Of a stretch of DNA of 64,000 nt, positions 45,872-53,600 are shown in pieces. This stretch comes from Comamonas antarctica (lineage in GTDB: Bacteria; Pseudomonadota; Gammaproteobacteria; Burkholderiales; Burkholderiaceae_C), in assembly GCF_013363755.1 (NCBI RefSeq), contig NZ_CP054840.1, positions 4,062,001 through 4,126,000 on the forward strand. Direction: 5' to 3'. A model generated the notes under the pieces. That model had not been told where the DNA came from and did no database searches. It worked only from the letters and a program-made list of their open reading frames with translations. Made by a program: the position numbers and the translations under genes. Position 1 is the first letter of the stretch; each line of letters starts with the position of its first letter.

Positions 45872-47220
45872 TGACACGCAAGGGACTCCCGGGCCTGACC
45901 GCCCAGATCAAGGACAAGCTGATCCAGCAGGCGCTCGAGCGCCGGCTGCGCCATGCCGAGCAGGGCAGCCAGGTGGCCGCGCCCGCGCCGGCAGCGGCTG
46001 GCGAGGTGCAGGTGGCCGAGCAGCATTACAGCTTCCGCCTGCATCCCGGCTACCAGCAGATCCGCATCATCAACGACGGCGCCGCACGGCTGGGCATCGG
46101 CAGCCCGTTCTTCAAGCTGCATGACGGCACGGCCGGTGCGGTGACGCAGATCGCGGGCCGCGAATACGTCAACTATTCGAGCTACAACTACCTGGGCATG
46201 TCGGGCAACGCCGAAGTGGCGGGCGCGGCCAAGGCCGCCATCGACCAGTACGGCACGTCGGTGTCGGCCAGCCGGCTGGTGTCGGGCGAGCGTCCCATCC
46301 ACCGCCAGCTCGAGCAGGCCATCGCCAAGGCCTACGGTGTCGATGACGCCATTGCCATGGTCAGCGGGCACGCGGCCAACGTCACCACCATCGGCCACCT
46401 GTTCGGTCCCAAGGACCTGGTGCTGCATGACGAGCTGATCCACAACAGCGTGGTGCAGGGCATCCTGCTGTCGGGCGCGCGCCGCCTGCCGTTTCCGCAC
46501 AACGACTGGGCCGCGCTCGACGCGATCCTGACCGAGCAGCGCGGCCAGTTCGAGCGCGTGCTGGTGGTGCTCGAAGGCATCTACAGCATGGACGGCGACT
46601 ACCCCGACCTGCCGCGCTTCGTCGAGATCAAGCGCCGGCACAAGGTGTTCCTGATGGTCGACGAGGCGCACTCGTTCGGCGTCATGGGCAAGACCGGCCT
46701 GGGCATACGCGAGCACTTCGGCCTGTCCGGGGGCGACGTCGATATCTGGATGGGCACGTTGAGCAAGGCGCTGGCGGGCTGCGGCGGCTACATTGCCGGC
46801 GAAACCGCGCTGATCGAGCACCTGAAGTTCCTCGCGCCGGGCTTTCTCTACAGCGTTGGCATGCCGCCGCCCGTGGCCGCGGCCTCGCTGGCCGCATTGC
46901 AGCTGATGTTCGCGCAACCCGAGCGCGTGAGCGCATTGCAGCAGCGCGGCCAGTTCTTCCTGGAGCAGGCGCGCGCCGGCGGCATCGACACCGGCACCAG
47001 CACCGGCCTGGCGGTCATTCCCGCCATCATCGGCAGCTCGGTCAAGGCCGCGCGCCTGTCGGCGGCGCTGTTCGAGCGCGGCATCAACGTCCAGCCCATC
47101 CTCTACCCCGCGGTGCCCGAGAAATCGGCGCGGCTGCGTTTCTTCGTGTCCTGCGAACACAGCGAGGCGCAGATCCGCGCCACCGTCGACGCGCTGGTCG
47201 AAGAATCCCGCCGTCTCTGA
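45871..47220 (+). CDS. AONS-family alpha-oxoamine synthase, RkpG-like
   Basis: A 449-residue PLP enzyme of the 8-amino-7-oxononanoate / serine palmitoyltransferase family, which condenses an acyl thioester with an amino acid and releases CO2. PLP-binding motifs: HDELIHNSVVQG, VDEAHSFGVMGKTG, and GTLSKALAGCGGYIAG with the Schiff-base lysine (about residue 298). It carries a 70-residue N-terminal extension ahead of the AONS core. The start overlaps the PKS stop (TAATG), so the PKS carrier-bound acyl chain is the likely substrate. Rhizobial rkpG lies next to rkpA in the same way. The product could be an amino-ketone lipid, but this is inference. Confidence 0.88.
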   Translation: MTRKGLPGLTAQIKDKLIQQALERRLRHAEQGSQVAAPAPAAAGEVQVAEQHYSFRLHPGYQQIRIINDGAARLGIGSPFFKLHDGTAGAVTQIAGREYVNYSSYNYLGMSGNAEVAGAAKAAIDQYGTSVSASRLVSGERPIHRQLEQAIAKAYGVDDAIAMVSGHAANVTTIGHLFGPKDLVLHDELIHNSVVQGILLSGARRLPFPHNDWAALDAILTEQRGQFERVLVVLEGIYSMDGDYPDLPRFVEIKRRHKVFLMVDEAHSFGVMGKTGLGIREHFGLSGGDVDIWMGTLSKALAGCGGYIAGETALIEHLKFLAPGFLYSVGMPPPVAAASLAALQLMFAQPERVSALQQRGQFFLEQARAGGIDTGTSTGLAVIPAIIGSSVKAARLSAALFERGINVQPILYPAVPEKSARLRFFVSCEHSEAQIRATVDALVEESRRL

Positions 47221-47226
47221 GCGCGC

Positions 47227-48066
47227 ATGGCAAGAGGCGTGCTGGAGGTCGCCGCGCAGCTGCTGGCGCTGCTGCGCCAGCCGCGGCCGCCCAGCACGCA
47301 GCAGCCGTATCCGCGGCTGCGCAATTTCATCCTCGATGTGATGGCCGAGGGCCGGCGCAAGAACACCATCAACCTGCTGTTCGAAGCCGAGGTCGCGCCC
47401 ATGCGCCGGCACCTGGCGGCGCATGCCGGGCGCGTGTCGCTGACCAGCTACATCGCGCGCTCGCTGGCCTGCGCGGTCAACGAGAACCGCGCCATGCATG
47501 CCTACCGGCATGGCAAGAGCCGGCTCACGCTGTTTGAAGACATCGACCTGGCCTTCATGGTCGAGCGCGACATCGGCGGCGCATCGATGCCGGTGAACTA
47601 CATCGTGCGCGCCGCGCAGCGCAAGCCCGCGGCCGCGATCCATGCCGAGCTGCAGGCGGCAAAGCAGGCGCCGCTGGGGCAGGGCGGGCCGATGCCGGCC
47701 ATCGAGAAGTTCTTTTTCGAACTGCCGCGGCCGCTGCGGCGCATCGTCTGGTTCTTCATCCGGCGCGACCCGGCCATGTTCAAGGACCTGGTCGGCACGG
47801 TGGGCATCACCTCGATGGGCATGCATGCGCAGGGCGCGGCGCTGATCCTGCCGATCACGCCAATGACGCTGACGCTGTCGATCGGCGCGATCAGCCGCCG
47901 ACTGGTGCTCGAAGACGGCCAGCCCGTGGAGCGCGAATTCATCCAGCTGAACCTGGGCGCCGACCACGACATCATCGATGGCGCGCCGCTGATGCGCTTT
48001 TCCACCCGCTTCAAGGCCATGCTGGAAGCCGGCTGCGCACTCGAGCCGCTGACCCTTGGCAATTAG
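47227..48066 (+). CDS. E2-type acyltransferase (2-oxoacid dehydrogenase acyltransferase fold), no lipoyl domain
   Basis: A 279-residue protein with only the catalytic, chloramphenicol-acetyltransferase-like domain of E2 enzymes. The active-site motif HDIIDGAPLMRF (the HxxxDG signature) is near the C-terminus, and NTINLLFEAEVAPMRRHLA and DIDLAFMVERDIGG match the fold. It has no lipoyl or E1/E3-binding domain, so it is not part of a dehydrogenase complex. It begins 6 bp after the AONS gene and ends the unit. It probably transfers an acyl group onto the lipid made by the upstream enzymes; the acceptor is unknown. Confidence 0.75.
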   Translation: MARGVLEVAAQLLALLRQPRPPSTQQPYPRLRNFILDVMAEGRRKNTINLLFEAEVAPMRRHLAAHAGRVSLTSYIARSLACAVNENRAMHAYRHGKSRLTLFEDIDLAFMVERDIGGASMPVNYIVRAAQRKPAAAIHAELQAAKQAPLGQGGPMPAIEKFFFELPRPLRRIVWFFIRRDPAMFKDLVGTVGITSMGMHAQGAALILPITPMTLTLSIGAISRRLVLEDGQPVEREFIQLNLGADHDIIDGAPLMRFSTRFKAMLEAGCALEPLTLGN

Positions 48067-48136
48067 TGGTTACGCAGTATTACGAACAGGCAAGCTTGGA
48101 TTTCAGGCCTACACTGCCACCACTCAAAAAAGACAG

Positions 48137-48156
48137 CGCCGCGCATGCGGCGTTTT
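48137..48156 (+). terminator. Candidate terminator of the PKS unit
   Basis: Stem CGCCGC / GCGGCG with loop GCAT, followed by only four T. It lies between the acyltransferase stop and the terC start. Confidence 0.55.
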
Positions 48157-48180
48157 CGCATTCATAACAGTGGAGTAACA

Positions 48181-48864
48181 ATGGAGTTTCTGAATACCGC
48201 CGATTTTTGGATCGGCCTGGTGAAGATCGTCTGGATCAACATCATTCTTTCTGGCGACAACGCCGTCGTCATCGCCCTCGCAGCCCGTTCGCTGCCTCCT
48301 GAACAGCAGAAGAAAGCCATCATGTTCGGCTCCGGCGCGGCCGTGGTGCTGCGCATCGTGCTCACGGTGGTGGCCGCCAAGCTGCTCGAGCTGTCCTTCC
48401 TGCAGATCATCGGCGGCGTGCTGCTGCTGTGGATCGGCTACCAGCTGCTGTCCGGCGGCGATGAGGAAGAGGGCCATGGCAAGGGCAACGGCTCGATGTT
48501 CGCGGCCATCCGCACCATCCTGATTGCCGATCTGGTGATGAGCCTGGACAACGTGATTGCCGTCGCCGCCACGGCGCAGGGCAACATGGTCCTGCTGATC
48601 CTCGGCCTGGCAATCAGCATTCCGCTGGTGATCTTCGGCTCGACGCTGATGATCAAGCTGATGGAACGCTTCCCCGTCATCATCACGCTGGGTGCGGCGC
48701 TGATCGGCTGGGTCGGCGGCGAAACCGTCGTCAACGACAACCTGCTGCATGGCTACACCATGGCCCATCCCTGGCTGCACTATGTCGCCGCCGCCGCCGG
48801 CGCCGTGCTGGTCGTCGGCCTGGGCAAGCTGTCCCAGGCGCGCGCCGCCAAGGCCCAGGCCTGA
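48181..48864 (+). CDS. TerC-family integral membrane protein
   Basis: A 227-residue protein with about seven helices. It opens WIGLVKIVWINIILSGDNAVVIALAARSLP, the TerC hallmark with the acidic GDN triad, and has a second acidic motif in LIADLVMSLDNVIAVAATA. The family includes YjbE/Alx-type metal (mainly manganese) exporters. GGAG at 48172 supports ATG 48181. It sits on the same strand between the two halves of the capsule locus with terminators on both sides, so it may be an independent gene. No manganese riboswitch was recognised upstream. Confidence 0.9.
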   Translation: MEFLNTADFWIGLVKIVWINIILSGDNAVVIALAARSLPPEQQKKAIMFGSGAAVVLRIVLTVVAAKLLELSFLQIIGGVLLLWIGYQLLSGGDEEEGHGKGNGSMFAAIRTILIADLVMSLDNVIAVAATAQGNMVLLILGLAISIPLVIFGSTLMIKLMERFPVIITLGAALIGWVGGETVVNDNLLHGYTMAHPWLHYVAAAAGAVLVVGLGKLSQARAAKAQA

Positions 48865-48909
48865 TACGACGCGTCAACGCCAGGGTGTGAGTCTCTGGCC
48901 GTTGGAATG

Positions 48910-48940
48910 AAAAACGCACTGCCTTGGCAGTGCGTTTTTT
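48910..48940. terminator. Strong terminator between terC and the capsule minus-strand genes
   Basis: Stem AAAACGCACTGCC / GGCAGTGCGTTTT with loop TT and flanking A and T runs; can act in both directions. Confidence 0.92.
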
Positions 48941-48948
48941 GTTTGTGA

Positions 48949-49042
48949 GGACAGGACATTCATGCTTCGACGTGACCGCTCACCACGAACGCAAACAACC
49001 GTTCGTCCTGAGCCCGTCGAAGAATGAACGTCCTGCCCTCCA
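48949..49042. repeat. Dispersed palindromic repeat, copy 4
   Basis: Contains GGACATTCATGCTTCG, CGTTCGTCCTGAGC, CGTCGAAGAATGAACG and TCCTGCCCTCCAAG; the last part is nearly identical to copy 3. It lies between a terminator and the 3' end of the sulfatase-superfamily gene. Confidence 0.8.
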
Positions 49043-49047
49043 AGATC

Positions 49048-50559
49048 TTAGCGGCGCAGCCCCATCGCCGCCAACACCACATCCCCCAGCTCCTCGACCC
49101 GCAGCTCCACCTTTTCCCCTGCACCCGGAACCCCATTGCGCCACACGAAGTAATCCGTTTTCCCATCCGGCTCCTGCATCGCCTTGTACACCTGCGGCAG
49201 GATGGGCACATGGTCGCCATACCAGCACAGCCAGCCGGGCGTGGCCATGGATTGCAGCTGGTCGCGCAGCATCGCGGCCATGCGGTCGGCGTTGCGCAGG
49301 TGGCGCAGGTAGATCGTCAGATCGCCGCAGCCCGCGGGTGGCGCCTGCGCATACAGCTGTTCCACATCCTGCGCCTGCGGCTTCTCCAGGTGCAGCGGGC
49401 CATGGTTCTCCATGGTGATCACGAACACGAAAAGCGGCTGGCTCGACGCCTGCCGCAGCAGGGCGCAGACCTTCTCGGCCAGGGCCACGTCGCCGATGTA
49501 AGGCCCGGTCTTCTCCACATCGCGGAAGCTCTCGATATCGATGAATTCATCGAAACCGAGTTGCGGGTAGACCAGGTGGCGCGTGTAGAAACTCGCGTGG
49601 TACGGGTGCACGCAGACCGTGCGGTAGCCGAGCTGGCGCAGCTGGCCGGCAATCGTCGGCACGCCCTGGCGCGCCAGCTTGCGGTAGGGATTGAAGCGGT
49701 GCACGCCCAGCGCCGCGGCGCTCAGCCCGGAGAGAAACGCAAACTCGGTGCGTACGGTGTTCGCGCCCCAGGCCGCGACCTCGACCTGGCTCTGGCACAC
49801 CGCCGATGCCTGCAGCGCATCGAAAGTCTGCAGCACTTCGGGGCGGATGCCGGCATACAGCCGCCGCGCATCGAAAAACGACTCGCTCTGCACCACCACC
49901 AGATTCGGCAGCGGGGTGCCCTCGGCAGGCGCTGCCATGTCGGCCTGCGCCGCGGGCAGCGGGTGGTGCCGGCGCTCTTCCTGCGCATAGCGCCACAGGC
50001 TGGCCAGCAGGCCCAGCTGGCGCAGGTCCTCCTGCGGCACGAAGCCCACGGGCAGATGCTGGCGGCTGCCCCACCACAGCAGCGCGCCCGCGCCCAGCGC
50101 CAGCGCCGCCACCATGCCGAAGAACGCCGCCAGCGGCATGGAAGCGCTGAGCGCCGGCTCGAAATGCAGGCCGCCATAGAAGGCCGCGCCAAAGCCCGCG
50201 ACGGCCAGCGCCGCGCGCGCCTTGCCCAGGAAGGGCAGGTACAGGCGCGGGTGCTTCAGCGCATCGAGGAAGTATTCGAAGTCCTGGTAGATGAAAGGCT
50301 CGCGCAGCGAGTGGAACTTGGCGTTGTTGACCAGCACCACGAACAGCTGGAACGCCAGCACGATGGCCATCGCAAACCACGGCCGGTGGAACACCGCCAG
50401 CTCGAAGCAAAACAGCAGCAGCCACAGCGCGACATGGAGGGCGCTGGCCGCCGCCGGTCGCCGCCAGCAGGGCAGGGGCCGGGGCTGCACCGCGGGCTCC
50501 AGCGCAAACGACAGCAGCAGGCCCAGGCCCACGGGCCAGGCCAGCGCGCTCCAGGGCAT
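49048..50559 (-). CDS. LtaS/sulfatase-superfamily membrane protein, RkpI-position
   Basis: A 503-residue membrane protein. The N-terminal half has several hydrophobic helices; the C-terminal half is an alkaline-phosphatase/sulfatase-superfamily domain of the LtaS type: NLVVVQSESFFD, GANTVRTEFAFLSGLS (Thr at the nucleophile position of LtaS's G-x-T-S-x-x-E-F motif), VITMENHGPL and CWYGDHVP for metal binding. Such enzymes transfer phosphoglycerol or phosphoethanolamine onto surface glycans. ATG 50559 is used; a GTG at 50571, overlapping the upstream gene, is possible. Same-strand neighbours are an SDR and kps genes, the arrangement of the rhizobial rkpHIJ region. Its target could be the capsule or its lipid. 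Confidence 0.78.
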   Translation of the reverse strand: MPWSALAWPVGLGLLLSFALEPAVQPRPLPCWRRPAAASALHVALWLLLFCFELAVFHRPWFAMAIVLAFQLFVVLVNNAKFHSLREPFIYQDFEYFLDALKHPRLYLPFLGKARAALAVAGFGAAFYGGLHFEPALSASMPLAAFFGMVAALALGAGALLWWGSRQHLPVGFVPQEDLRQLGLLASLWRYAQEERRHHPLPAAQADMAAPAEGTPLPNLVVVQSESFFDARRLYAGIRPEVLQTFDALQASAVCQSQVEVAAWGANTVRTEFAFLSGLSAAALGVHRFNPYRKLARQGVPTIAGQLRQLGYRTVCVHPYHASFYTRHLVYPQLGFDEFIDIESFRDVEKTGPYIGDVALAEKVCALLRQASSQPLFVFVITMENHGPLHLEKPQAQDVEQLYAQAPPAGCGDLTIYLRHLRNADRMAAMLRDQLQSMATPGWLCWYGDHVPILPQVYKAMQEPDGKTDYFVWRNGVPGAGEKVELRVEELGDVVLAAMGLRR

Positions 50560-50563
50560 GGCT

Positions 50564-51328
50564 TCAGCCACGGTAGCCGATCAGCCGCAGGATGCGTTCC
50601 GAGATCGCTGGCGGCAGCACCGACAGCCACCAGGTGCCGAAGTTCAGCGGAAACGGGAAGCTGATGCGCGGCCGGTTGCGCTCGAGCCCGCGCCGGATGC
50701 AGCGCACGGCCTTGTCGGCGGGCCAAAGAAACGGCTTGGGGCCGGGCATGTCGTGGCACATCTGCGACTCCACATACCCCGGCATCACCACGTTCACGCG
50801 CACGCCCTCGGGCGCGAGCCAGCCGCGCAAGGCCTCGCCATAGACCTTGACCGCGGCCTTGCTGGCGCAGTAGCTGGGCGTCACCGGCAGGCCGAAATAC
50901 GCGGCCAGCGAACTGATCAGCGCGATCTGCCCGGCGCCGCGCGCGCGCATCGAGGGCAGCACGCCATCGACGGTCGCCATGGCCGCCAGCAGATTCACGT
51001 CGATCAGCGCCTCGATATCTTCCCAGCGCTCGCCCGCGCCATCGGGGCCGATGTTGGTGTTCACTCCGGCGTTGACGATCAGCAGATCGACCTGCTCCTG
51101 CGAACACACTTCGCGCAGCCAGGCGGCCAGCGCCGGGCGGTCGCGCACATCGAGCACCTGGGTCAGCACGCGCGCGCCGCGCGCCTGCGCAAAAGCCGCC
51201 TGCTCGGCCAGCCGCGGCGCATTGCGGCCCTGCAGGATCAGCGTGTTGCCGGGTTCGGCATACGACTCCACCAGCGCGCCGCCAATGCCCCCAGTGGCGC
51301 CGGTGATCAATACAGTGCGTGGCGTCAT
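50564..51328 (-). CDS. Short-chain dehydrogenase/reductase, RkpH-like
   Basis: A 254-residue NAD(P)-dependent SDR. TGATGGIGGAL binds the cofactor (about residues 9-19), NAGVNTN follows, catalytic Ser is in LISSLAAYFG and catalytic Tyr/Lys in YCASKAAVKVYGEALR (about residues 155-170). ATG 51328 is chosen because GGAGG is seven bases upstream and it overlaps the kpsS stop as ATGA; an in-frame ATG at 51334 abuts the ribosome site. Next to kpsS, kpsC and an rkpA/rkpG-like unit, it is the counterpart of RkpH and probably reduces the 3-keto group of the AONS product. Confidence 0.87.
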   Translation of the reverse strand: MTPRTVLITGATGGIGGALVESYAEPGNTLILQGRNAPRLAEQAAFAQARGARVLTQVLDVRDRPALAAWLREVCSQEQVDLLIVNAGVNTNIGPDGAGERWEDIEALIDVNLLAAMATVDGVLPSMRARGAGQIALISSLAAYFGLPVTPSYCASKAAVKVYGEALRGWLAPEGVRVNVVMPGYVESQMCHDMPGPKPFLWPADKAVRCIRRGLERNRPRISFPFPLNFGTWWLSVLPPAISERILRLIGYRG

Positions 51329-52554
51329 AGCCATTCCTCCAGGGGTGAGCGCTCGGCGGCCAGCAGCCGGCGGCTGCCCGCCACGGCCAATGCAATGCCG
51401 TCGCGGCAATAGAAGCCACCGTTGACCTGCGTCGTGTGGATCACGGTGTTGCGGAAATGCGTGAACAGCGCCGCGTCGGGCGGCGTGCCGTTGCGCCAGA
51501 AATCGTCCAGCGTGCCCTGGAAGGTGAGCCCGGGCAGGTGGTAGATCGGGTTGCTCAGCGCCAGCGTCGGGCAGTTCAGGCCCAGCGAACTCGCGCCCAC
51601 GGTGCTGTTCACCGTGACCGTACCGCGCGCATGCGAGAGCAGGGCGTCGAGATTGCCGGTTTCGATGTAATCCACGCGGCCCGCCACATCGTAGTGCGCG
51701 GCCAGGCGGCGGATGGTGCGCGCATGCTGGTCGAGCCCGATGTCCAGCGGGTGGTTCTTGATGACCAGCCGGCTTTGTGCCGGCGCGTGGCGCGCAAACG
51801 AGGCCAGCACATACTCGATCACCTCGGCCATGTCGTTGAACATCGAATGCTCGCGGATCTGCGCATCGCTGCCCAGCTGCAGCGGCAGCACGTAGAACGG
51901 CGTGGCGTCGCGCAGCAGGCCCTGGATCAACGCGTCGTCGCGCGGCGCGTGGTAGCGCAGCATCGGCAGGCGGCGCGCATAGCCTGCGTATTCCGTGGCG
52001 GCGCTGACCGGCGCATGGGTGCGGTAGCGCGGAAACGCCACGGGGTTCCAGAAGCCCGCCGAGTGGTAGGCGATGTCATGCATGGCGCGGATGCGAAACG
52101 GCGAGACGAACGGCTGCACGGGCGCCGGCGCGGGCAGTCGGCGGCCCACATCGGCAAACCAGTTCGGATCGCGCGGCAGCAGCGAGTGCGTGTTGACGCC
52201 GTCGCGCTCGAGCGTGACCCAGTGCGGGCGGAAGTAGCCTTCCTCGAACACATGGGTGCGAATGCCCAGGGCCTGGCCATGCGCCACGGCGGGGCGGTGC
52301 ACCGGCCGGCAGTCGCCAAACAGCACCTGGTCAGTAATGCCCAGCGTGCGGTACTTCTGGTCGAGAAAATCCTGCAGGTCGGCCAGCCGGCCGCGGTAGT
52401 TCGATGCCGAACGCCCGCCCCAGTAGAGCCAGTCGCCGGCATTGAAATTGATCTTGTGGACCTGGTGGCCGTCGGCCTTCAGACCATCGGCCAGGCGCAG
52501 GAAAAAGGGCGAACACACGCCCTGCAGCAACAGAAAAGAACGCACCCGACTCAT
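51325..52554 (-). CDS. kpsS: Capsule polysaccharide Kdo transferase KpsS-like
   Basis: A 409-residue member of the KpsS/KpsC (Capsule_synth) family, cytoplasmic and membrane-associated. Visible: FLLLQGVCSPFFLRLADGLKADGH at the N-terminus, WPYWGG-like DWLYWGGR, VFEEGYFRPHWVTLERDG, FYVLPLQLGSD, KNHPLD, and the C-terminal TVNSTVGASSLGLNCPTLALS. In E. coli KpsS adds the first Kdo of the linker on lysophosphatidylglycerol. ATG 52554 overlaps the kpsC stop as ATGA; the open frame extends 27 codons further but starts at the conserved MSRVRSFLLLQG here. Confidence 0.9.
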   Translation of the reverse strand: MSRVRSFLLLQGVCSPFFLRLADGLKADGHQVHKINFNAGDWLYWGGRSASNYRGRLADLQDFLDQKYRTLGITDQVLFGDCRPVHRPAVAHGQALGIRTHVFEEGYFRPHWVTLERDGVNTHSLLPRDPNWFADVGRRLPAPAPVQPFVSPFRIRAMHDIAYHSAGFWNPVAFPRYRTHAPVSAATEYAGYARRLPMLRYHAPRDDALIQGLLRDATPFYVLPLQLGSDAQIREHSMFNDMAEVIEYVLASFARHAPAQSRLVIKNHPLDIGLDQHARTIRRLAAHYDVAGRVDYIETGNLDALLSHARGTVTVNSTVGASSLGLNCPTLALSNPIYHLPGLTFQGTLDDFWRNGTPPDAALFTHFRNTVIHTTQVNGGFYCRDGIALAVAGSRRLLAAERSPLEEWL

Positions 52555-53600
52555 CGAACCCCCACCACCTGCCGCAGCACCACCCGAAACAACTTGCGCC
52601 ACCAGGGCAGCTTGCCGCCATCCCGTTCGCGCCACGCCACCAGTTCATCCAACGCCTGCTCCGGCTCCAGCTGGCCGCTGCCGGTGCGGCTCAGATACAC
52701 CGGATAGCCAATCAACGCCCCGGCCACCAGCTCGTCCAGCGCCAGGCGCCGCGTGCGGCGCACATTGGGCAGCATGTCCTGCGTCAGGCCCCAGCCCGAA
52801 TAAAAGGGCTGCCCATGGCAGGTCACGGCCTTGCCGCGCAGCAGGGCCTCGAAGCCCGCCAGCGAGGTCAGCACATGCACCCAGTCCACGGCCATCAGCA
52901 GATCGCCCATCGGCGCATGCTCGACCACCTCGTCGCACCAGCGCAGCGCCTCCTGCTCGTCCGCGCCACGCGCGCGCAGCCCGGCCAGCACATCGGGGTG
53001 CGGCTTGTAGACCAGATAGGCATCGGGGTGGGCCGCGCGCGCCGCCTGCAGCAGCGCCATGTTCGAGCGGATGCCCGGCGCGCCGTAGGCCAGCGAGGCA
53101 TCGCTTTCGACCTGCCCCGGCACCAGCACCACGCTGGCCGCAGCCGCGGGCCGCTGCCAGCGCTGGCCGCCGGTGTTGTACTTGGTCAGGCCCTGGGCCA
53201 CCACGCGCTCGCGCAGCCGCGCCGCGCGCTGCACCGTGGCGGCATCGAACGGCATGGTCGACAGCAGATGCTCGAGATCGGAAGGGCGCGTGGCGTCGTA
53301 GTAGATGCCGCGGCCATCGACCACCCATGACATCGGCCGGATCAGATCGACACCCAGGCCCACCGAGCGCAGGAATCCATCCTCAATCCGCAGCACGCGC
53401 ACGCCTGCCGCCAACTCGCCGCCAAACGGCTTCATGCCCCAGGCGGCCAGCACCCCGCCCGCCGGCACCTCGGCCACGCTGGAAACGAACACCACGCGCG
53501 ACCGCGGGAAGCACTGGCGCACGGCGGAGCGTTTCCAGGCAGAAAAATCTAGCGCATGCACGACGGGGAAGGCAAATGGCTCAGGGCTTTGCGGCAACAC
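52551..53600 (-). CDS. kpsC: Capsule polysaccharide Kdo transferase KpsC-like, single module
   Basis: A 349-residue protein, about half of E. coli KpsC (675 residues, two repeated modules). The single module is complete: RIEDGFLRSVGLG, YYDATRPSDLE, PGQVESDASLAYG, YKPHPDVLAGLR, and the strongly conserved LTSLAGFEALLRGKAVTCHGQPFYSGWGL. KpsC extends the poly-Kdo linker by alternating linkages, one per module, so a one-module protein should add one type of linkage. The start is uncertain: GTG 53600 overlaps the preceding gene by 20 bp and no other start precedes the conserved region. RkpJ of rhizobia is the same family. Confidence 0.83.
   Translation of the reverse strand: MLPQSPEPFAFPVVHALDFSAWKRSAVRQCFPRSRVVFVSSVAEVPAGGVLAAWGMKPFGGELAAGVRVLRIEDGFLRSVGLGVDLIRPMSWVVDGRGIYYDATRPSDLEHLLSTMPFDAATVQRAARLRERVVAQGLTKYNTGGQRWQRPAAAASVVLVPGQVESDASLAYGAPGIRSNMALLQAARAAHPDAYLVYKPHPDVLAGLRARGADEQEALRWCDEVVEHAPMGDLLMAVDWVHVLTSLAGFEALLRGKAVTCHGQPFYSGWGLTQDMLPNVRRTRRLALDELVAGALIGYPVYLSRTGSGQLEPEQALDELVAWRERDGGKLPWWRKLFRVVLRQVVGVR

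Noticed and set aside
38297..45877. A 2,526-codon open frame on the strand opposite the PKS gene
   Set aside because: It is the shadow of a GC-rich, highly biased codon pattern in the PKS gene. Its product is low-complexity (His/Arg/Gln/Ala-rich) with no recognisable family, while the plus strand has ordered PKS motifs throughout.
48067..48180. Possible manganese (yybP-ykoY) riboswitch ahead of terC
   Set aside because: Looked for because terC-like genes often have one, but only a simple hairpin with a short T-run is present; the conserved riboswitch elements were not recognised.
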